From: Kiloniellaceae bacterium
GTDB lineage: Bacteria > Pseudomonadota > Alphaproteobacteria > Kiloniellales > J153
DNA length: 58,898 nucleotides
NCBI GenBank assembly: GCA_021776135.1
Contig: JAJFGL010000007.1
Span: 1 to 58,898, forward strand
Direction: 5' to 3'
Part shown: positions 54,887-58,898 of the stretch, piece by piece
Numbering within the stretch: position 1 is the first letter of the stretch
Layout of the letters: each line of letters begins with the position of its first letter
Program-made: the position numbers and the translations under genes
Notes under the pieces: generated by a model
Told to the model about the DNA's origin: nothing
The model's input: only the letters and a program-made list of their open reading frames with translations
The model's database searches: none

Positions 54887-55906
54887 ATGAAACAAAATGT
54901 ACTCATCACGGGCACCGCGGGGTTTATCGGCAATCACTTGGCCTTGCGCCTGCTACGCGAAGGCCATCGGGTGCATGGCATAGATAATTATAACCCCTAC
55001 TACGATGTCACCCTCAAGGAGAAACGCGGCGAGCGCCTGAAGGCCTTCGATGGTTATACGGAATCGCGCATCGACCTTGAGGATGCGGATGCGGTGATGG
55101 CGGCCTTCGAGGCTTTTAAGCCCAAGATCGCGGTCAATTTGGCGGCTCAGGCCGGGGTGCGCTACAGCCTGGAAAACCCCAGATCCTATGTGGACAGCAA
55201 TGTCACCGGTTTCCTGTCGATCCTGGAGGCCTGCCGCCATTGCGGCGGGATCGAGCATCTGGTTTACGCCTCCACATCCTCGGTTTACGGCGCCAACACC
55301 CACATGCCCTTCGATGTGTCAGAGAGCGCCGAACACCCGCTTACCTTGTACGCGGCGACCAAGAAAGCCAACGAGGTCATGGCTCACAGCTACAGCCATC
55401 TGTTCGGCTTCCCAAGCACGGGCTTGCGTTTTTTCACGGTCTACGGCCCCTGGGGGCGACCGGACATGGCGCTGTTCAAATTCACCAAGGGGATGCTCGA
55501 AGGCGAGGAGATTGAAATCTACAACAACGGCGATATGAGCCGGGATTTTACTTATATCGACGATATCATTGAAGGCATCGTGCGGGTCATGGCCAAGCCG
55601 CCGGCCGCCGATCCAGACTGGAATAGCGATGCGCCGGCCACCAACCGCAGTGGCGTCGCGCCGTACCGGATCTACAACATCGGCAACAGCCGGCCAACCA
55701 GTTTGATGAGTTATATCGAGGCGCTGGAAAAAAACCTGGGCTTTGAAGCCAAGAAAAAATTTCTGCCCATGCAGCCCGGCGATGTGAAGCGCACCTGGGC
55801 CAACGTCGACGACCTCATGGCCGAGACCGGATACAAACCCAGCGTCGATGTTGAGCACGGCGTCGCCAATTTCGTGGAATGGTTCAAGGATTACTACGGA
55901 TACTAG
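54887..55906 (+). CDS. UDP-glucuronate 4-epimerase-like NAD-dependent epimerase
   Basis: A 339-residue extended [23 protein letters not shown] binds NAD+, [18 protein letters not shown] is the family's signature loop, and Ser/Tyr/Lys are in [11 protein letters not shown] and [35 protein letters not shown] is shared with CapI/LspL-type UDP-glucuronate 4-epimerases, which make UDP-galacturonate. It can use the product of ugd at 36474. An unrecognised 206-bp spacer precedes it. It overlaps the tgt stop by 4 bp (convergent). Confidence 0.9.
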   Translation: MKQNVLITGTAGFIGNHLALRLLREGHRVHGIDNYNPYYDVTLKEKRGERLKAFDGYTESRIDLEDADAVMAAFEAFKPKIAVNLAAQAGVRYSLENPRSYVDSNVTGFLSILEACRHCGGIEHLVYASTSSVYGANTHMPFDVSESAEHPLTLYAATKKANEVMAHSYSHLFGFPSTGLRFFTVYGPWGRPDMALFKFTKGMLEGEEIEIYNNGDMSRDFTYIDDIIEGIVRVMAKPPAADPDWNSDAPATNRSGVAPYRIYNIGNSRPTSLMSYIEALEKNLGFEAKKKFLPMQPGDVKRTWANVDDLMAETGYKPSVDVEHGVANFVEWFKDYYGY

Positions 55907-57018
55907 GGGGCCGGCGGCGCTTGTTCCGCCGCGAACTTCTCCGCGTAGTCGCCCAAACTCCCACCCTCGATCGCCGCGCGCAGCTCCGCCATCAAGATTT
56001 GATAGTAGTGCAAGTTGTGCCGGGTCAGCAGGATCGGGCCGAGCATCTCATTCGCCTTGAACAGGTGGTGGATGTAGGCGCGGGAGTGCTTGGCGCAGGT
56101 CGGGCAGGGGCACGCCGTATCCATGGGGGTCTTGTCTTCCCGATGCCTCGCGTTGCGCATATTCAGCGTGCCGTGGCGGGTGAAAGCCTGGCCGGTGCGG
56201 CCCGAGCGGGTCGGCAGGACGCAATCGAACATGTCGACACCGCGCCGGACCGCGCCCAGAATATCGGCCGGCTTGCCGACCCCCATGAGGTAGCGCGGGC
56301 GGTCCTGGGGCAGGGCGGGGAGGGTATCTTCCAAGACCTGGAACATGATGTCCTGGCCCTCGCCGACCGCCAGGCCGCCGACGGCATAACCCTCGAAGCC
56401 GATATCGATCAGACCTAGCGCGGACTCGCGGCGCAGGGCCGGATAAACCCCGCCTTGGACGATCCCGAAGAGACCGTAGCCGGGGCGGGGCTCGAAAGCC
56501 TTGCGGCAGCGCGCCGCCCAGCGCAGGGAGCGGCGCATGGACTCCGCCGCCACCTCTTCGCTGGCCGGGAAGGGCGTGCATTCATCCAGCACCATGGAAA
56601 TGTCGGCGTCGAGTAGATGTTGGATCTCCACCGCCCGCTCCGGGGTCAAGGTCAGGCGCGCGCCGTCCAGATGGGAGCGGAAGTTCACGCCGTCCTCGGC
56701 GATCTCCCGCAAGTCCGACAGGGACATGACCTGATAGCCGCCGGAATCGGTCAGGATCGGCAGGGGCCAAGCCATGAATTCGTGCAGGCCGCCCAGGCGC
56801 GCGATGCGCTCGGCCCCCGGGCGCAGCATGAGGTGATAGGTGTTGCCCAGGATGATTTGCGAGCCGGTGGCCTCGATCTCCTCGATCGTCATGCCCTTGA
56901 CCGTGGCGGCGGTGCCGACCGGCATGAAGGCGGGGGTATCGATAATCCCGTGGGCGGTGTTCAGGCGCCCGCGCCGCGCCGCGCCGTCGCGCGCCGTCAC
57001 CTGGTAGGCGAAACTCAT
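55903..57018 (-). CDS. tgt: tRNA-guanine transglycosylase
   Basis: Tgt swaps the wobble guanine of GUN tRNAs for preQ1. From the ATG at 57018 the product has 371 residues. It shows [40 protein letters not shown] (general-base Asp) and [13 protein letters not shown]. The nucleophile Asp is in [20 protein letters not shown]. The zinc site is [18 protein letters not shown]. It overlaps queA by 4 bp (ATGA). Confidence 0.98.
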   Translation of the reverse strand: MSFAYQVTARDGAARRGRLNTAHGIIDTPAFMPVGTAATVKGMTIEEIEATGSQIILGNTYHLMLRPGAERIARLGGLHEFMAWPLPILTDSGGYQVMSLSDLREIAEDGVNFRSHLDGARLTLTPERAVEIQHLLDADISMVLDECTPFPASEEVAAESMRRSLRWAARCRKAFEPRPGYGLFGIVQGGVYPALRRESALGLIDIGFEGYAVGGLAVGEGQDIMFQVLEDTLPALPQDRPRYLMGVGKPADILGAVRRGVDMFDCVLPTRSGRTGQAFTRHGTLNMRNARHREDKTPMDTACPCPTCAKHSRAYIHHLFKANEMLGPILLTRHNLHYYQILMAELRAAIEGGSLGDYAEKFAAEQAPPAP

Positions 57019-58061
57019 GGGGCCTTCGCCCGGTGCAGCAGGCAAGCATCGCCGTAGGAATAGAAGCGGTAGCCTTCTTGAATCGCGTGGGCGTAGGCGC
57101 GTTTCATGGGCGCCGTGCCGGCGAAGGCACAGACCAGCATGAAGAGGGTTGAGCGCGGCAGGTGGAAATTTGTCAACATGATCTCGGCGGTGCGAAAGCG
57201 ATAGCCGGGGAGAATAAAGATATCGGTCGGGCCGGCGAAAGGATGAACCCGGCCGGCCGCGTCGGCCGCGCTTTCCAGCAGGCGCAGGGCGGTGGAGCCG
57301 ACCGCGACGATACGTCCGCCGGCCTCTTTGGCGCGGTTGATCGCCGCGGCCGCCGGTGCCGCGATTTCGCCCACCTCCGCGTGCATGCGATGGTCGCGCG
57401 GATCCTCGGCGGTGACCGGCAGGAAGGTGCCCATGCCCACATGCAGGGTAAGCGTCGCGCGCGCGATGCCGCGTTCCTCCAGGGCTTGCAGAAGGCCGGG
57501 GGTGAAATGCAGCCCGGCGGTCGGCGCCGCGACCGCGCCGTCGCGGGCGGCGAAGAGGGTTTGGTAGTCGGAATTATCGCGCGCCGCGCCGCCGCGTTCG
57601 CGCCGGATATAGGGCGGCAGGGGCATGGCCCCGTGATGGGCCAAGGCGTCGCGAAAGGCCCCGGCTTCAAGACCGAAATCCAAGGTCACCAAGCCGCCGT
57701 CTTCCTTGGCCGCGACCTTGGCCGCGAAACCGGGCGCGAAGACAACGCTCTCCCCCAGGCGCAGCTTGCGCGCCGGCCGGGCGAAGGCGCGCCAACACGC
57801 GGCTCCTTCGTGGGTCATGGGCTCGATCAAGGTCACCTCGACCTGGACCTCCCCGCGCCGCCCGAACAGGCGGGTTGGAATCACCCGGGTATCGTTGACC
57901 ACCAGGATATCGCCGGGGCGCAGCAGCGAAGGCAGATCGCCAATGCATAGGTCCGCCAAGTCCTCGCCCACCGCCAGCAGGCGCGCGGCATCGCGCGGCT
58001 CGGCTGGGCTTTGCGCGATCGACTCGCGGGGAAGGTCGAAATCGAAATCCTGGGTTCGCAT
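57015..58061 (-). CDS. queA: S-adenosylmethionine:tRNA ribosyltransferase-isomerase QueA
   Basis: QueA adds the epoxycyclopentane-diol part of queuosine to preQ1-tRNA using SAM. The 348-residue protein begins [20 protein letters not shown] and has [60 protein letters not shown] and [20 protein letters not shown] follow, all QueA hallmarks. It starts 9 bp after the oxygenase-like gene and runs into tgt, so the three form one operon. Confidence 0.98.
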   Translation of the reverse strand: MRTQDFDFDLPRESIAQSPAEPRDAARLLAVGEDLADLCIGDLPSLLRPGDILVVNDTRVIPTRLFGRRGEVQVEVTLIEPMTHEGAACWRAFARPARKLRLGESVVFAPGFAAKVAAKEDGGLVTLDFGLEAGAFRDALAHHGAMPLPPYIRRERGGAARDNSDYQTLFAARDGAVAAPTAGLHFTPGLLQALEERGIARATLTLHVGMGTFLPVTAEDPRDHRMHAEVGEIAAPAAAAINRAKEAGGRIVAVGSTALRLLESAADAAGRVHPFAGPTDIFILPGYRFRTAEIMLTNFHLPRSTLFMLVCAFAGTAPMKRAYAHAIQEGYRFYSYGDACLLHRAKAP

Positions 58062-58070
58062 GAAGGGATA

Positions 58071-58760
58071 TCAGGCCGGCCTCGGACCAGAACGCACATC
58101 GTGGCGCAGGCCGAAACTGAGTCGCTCCGCCGCGATCTCCTTCACATAGTGAAAGGGCCGCGCGCGGCTGCCGCCGAAGCCGGGGGCGCGCATGATGACG
58201 GCGCTGCCAAGGGGCGCCGGTATTTCGCGCGGGTTCCGGCCATCGCGGGCTTCGCACAAGAAAAAGCGGCCCTGGCCGCTTAAGGGCACGATGACCACCA
58301 GACCTTCGTAGCGCAGATGATCGCGGTGCGGCGAGATACCGGAGCAGCCGGCGGGGTAACGCTGGACGATGAGATCGTTGAGCCGGGGCGGGGCGGATAG
58401 GAGCGGCGGTTGGATCTTGCCAAGGGCCCGCGCCAAGAGTTTTTCCAAGGCCGCCGCCACGCCGTGGAAGGGACTGCCGGCCGGTATCCCATGACACAAG
58501 TCGAAATCCTGAAACACGGCCTTATCGCCTTGGCCGATAACCGGCGTGGCGCGGCGAAAGTTTAGGCTGTTCGCCGCCTCGGCCAGGTGGGCGCATTCAT
58601 CGAGTTCGAGCAGGGGCAGGGAAACCGCATCCTCCCGCGCCATGCGGGTCAGGGCCTCGGCCATGTCATCGGAACCTGTTTCAAAATGCGGGGCGATATC
58701 GGCAGCGGTCTTCATGGCCGCATCATGGTCTAATACCAAGGAGCGATGATAATGACTCAT
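58071..58760 (-). CDS. 2-Oxoglutarate/Fe(II) oxygenase-like protein
   Basis: A protein of up to 229 residues with the double-stranded beta-helix pattern of Fe(II)/2OG dioxygenases. SGISPHRDHLRYEGLVVIVP supplies HxD, HYVKEIAAERLSFGLRHDVR supplies the distal His and the 2OG-binding Arg, and SAVIMRAPGFGGSRARPFHY lies between. AlkB-like and small-molecule hydroxylases share this layout; no exact family is recognised. ATG at 58760 is used; ATG at 58715 is possible. It is the first gene of the queA-tgt operon, which raises a tRNA-related role as a hypothesis. Confidence 0.72.
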   Translation of the reverse strand: MSHYHRSLVLDHDAAMKTAADIAPHFETGSDDMAEALTRMAREDAVSLPLLELDECAHLAEAANSLNFRRATPVIGQGDKAVFQDFDLCHGIPAGSPFHGVAAALEKLLARALGKIQPPLLSAPPRLNDLIVQRYPAGCSGISPHRDHLRYEGLVVIVPLSGQGRFFLCEARDGRNPREIPAPLGSAVIMRAPGFGGSRARPFHYVKEIAAERLSFGLRHDVRSGPRPA

Positions 58761-58765
58761 AGAGA

Positions 58766-58859
58766 CGGCTTACCAAGGTTTTCGGCCAGGAGCGTGCGGC
58801 GTGGCGATGCGGGGCATCGCGAGGCGTGCGCGACGCCGTCCGAAAGCCTTGGTAAGCCG
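58766..58859. repeat. 94-bp inverted-repeat element
   Basis: CGGCTTACCAAGGTTTTCGG (58766–58785) and its complement (58840–58859, one mismatch) flank a core with a smaller hairpin, GCGATGC/GCATCGC (58804–58820). It lies just upstream of the oxygenase-like gene. It differs in sequence from the element at 8690–8961. The DNA beyond it to the window edge is GC-rich with no feature seen. Confidence 0.7.
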
Positions 58860-58898
58860 CCGTTCCGGTCGCCTGGGCGGTCCGCCGGAGGGCGTCGG

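Overview
The window looks like chromosome of a GC-rich, flagellated alphaproteobacterium, most likely of the Rhodospirillales or a close relative. The grounds are the cckA–flagellar gene arrangement, an alphaproteobacterial-type SOS box (GAAC-N7-GAAC) upstream of recA, a mipZ division-site ATPase, TadE/TadG-type pilus proteins, and a GcvA-like LysR regulator beside a TRAP transporter. No rRNA, tRNA or CRISPR array was recognised. The only recognisable transposase is a 3' fragment of an IS5-family gene at the left edge.

Layout. 1–1.4 kb: IS5-type transposase end, recA with its 3' hairpin, promoter and SOS box. 1.5–10.1 kb: a flagellar/cell-cycle block. One leftward operon (flgB-flgC-fliE-fliQ-fliR-flhB-cckA) diverges from a rightward set (csrA, an orphan FlhB C-terminal-domain gene, a small unknown gene, fliO, fliP). 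The rightward set is interrupted by a 272-bp three-stem inverted-repeat element that supplies the stop codon of the small gene. 10–21 kb: amino-acid and amine metabolism. It holds a leucine-dehydrogenase-type enzyme, a DUF1127 protein and a LysR regulator, then leftward Fe-alcohol dehydrogenase, aldehyde dehydrogenase, a glutamine-synthetase-like ligase, a TRAP transporter (dctPMQ) and a short-chain dehydrogenase. Together these read like import and gamma-glutamylation-dependent oxidation of an amine or amino alcohol. 20.9–30.8 kb: housekeeping and stress genes (arfB, a YajQ-type protein, a TPR/double-SPOR protein, a PLP ammonia-lyase, a methyltransferase, a Na+/H+ antiporter, a VOC protein, a peroxiredoxin-like protein, an HCCA-isomerase-like protein, a lipoprotein, a cold-shock gene with promoter and terminator, and an acyl-CoA synthetase).

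31–39.2 kb: a rightward run starts with a molybdopterin oxidoreductase whose stop codon overlaps the mipZ start. It continues with a VWA-like protein, a membrane J-domain protein and sugar-nucleotide genes (galU, ugd, phosphohexomutase). 39.2–42.3 kb: divergent TadG-like and TadE-like genes, two of which carry Asp/Asn/Gly calcium-loop-like inserts, across an unusually AT-rich 309-bp intergenic region. 42.3–49.4 kb: a D,D-carboxypeptidase with a SPOR domain, a lipoprotein, clpS-clpA (ClpA with a repetitive Gly/Lys tail), a class III CoA-transferase and a DUF2189 membrane protein. 49.4–58.9 kb: a GNAT/FemAB-like protein, a small zinc-ribbon protein, a second glutamine-synthetase-like (PuuA-type) gene, and four queuosine genes in two leftward groups (queF-queG, and a 2OG-oxygenase-like gene-queA-tgt). 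A GFA-family gene and a UDP-glucuronate-epimerase-like gene lie between them. A second, different inverted-repeat element lies at the right edge.

The best candidates for something undescribed are the putative gamma-glutamyl amine/amino-alcohol locus (12.7–20.8 kb), the mipZ-linked VWA/J-domain pair coupled to a molybdoenzyme (31–35.4 kb), the calcium-loop-bearing TadE/TadG pair (39.2–42.3 kb), and the three-stem repeat inside the flagellar cluster (8.69–8.96 kb). All functional statements come from reading motifs and context; no database search was made.
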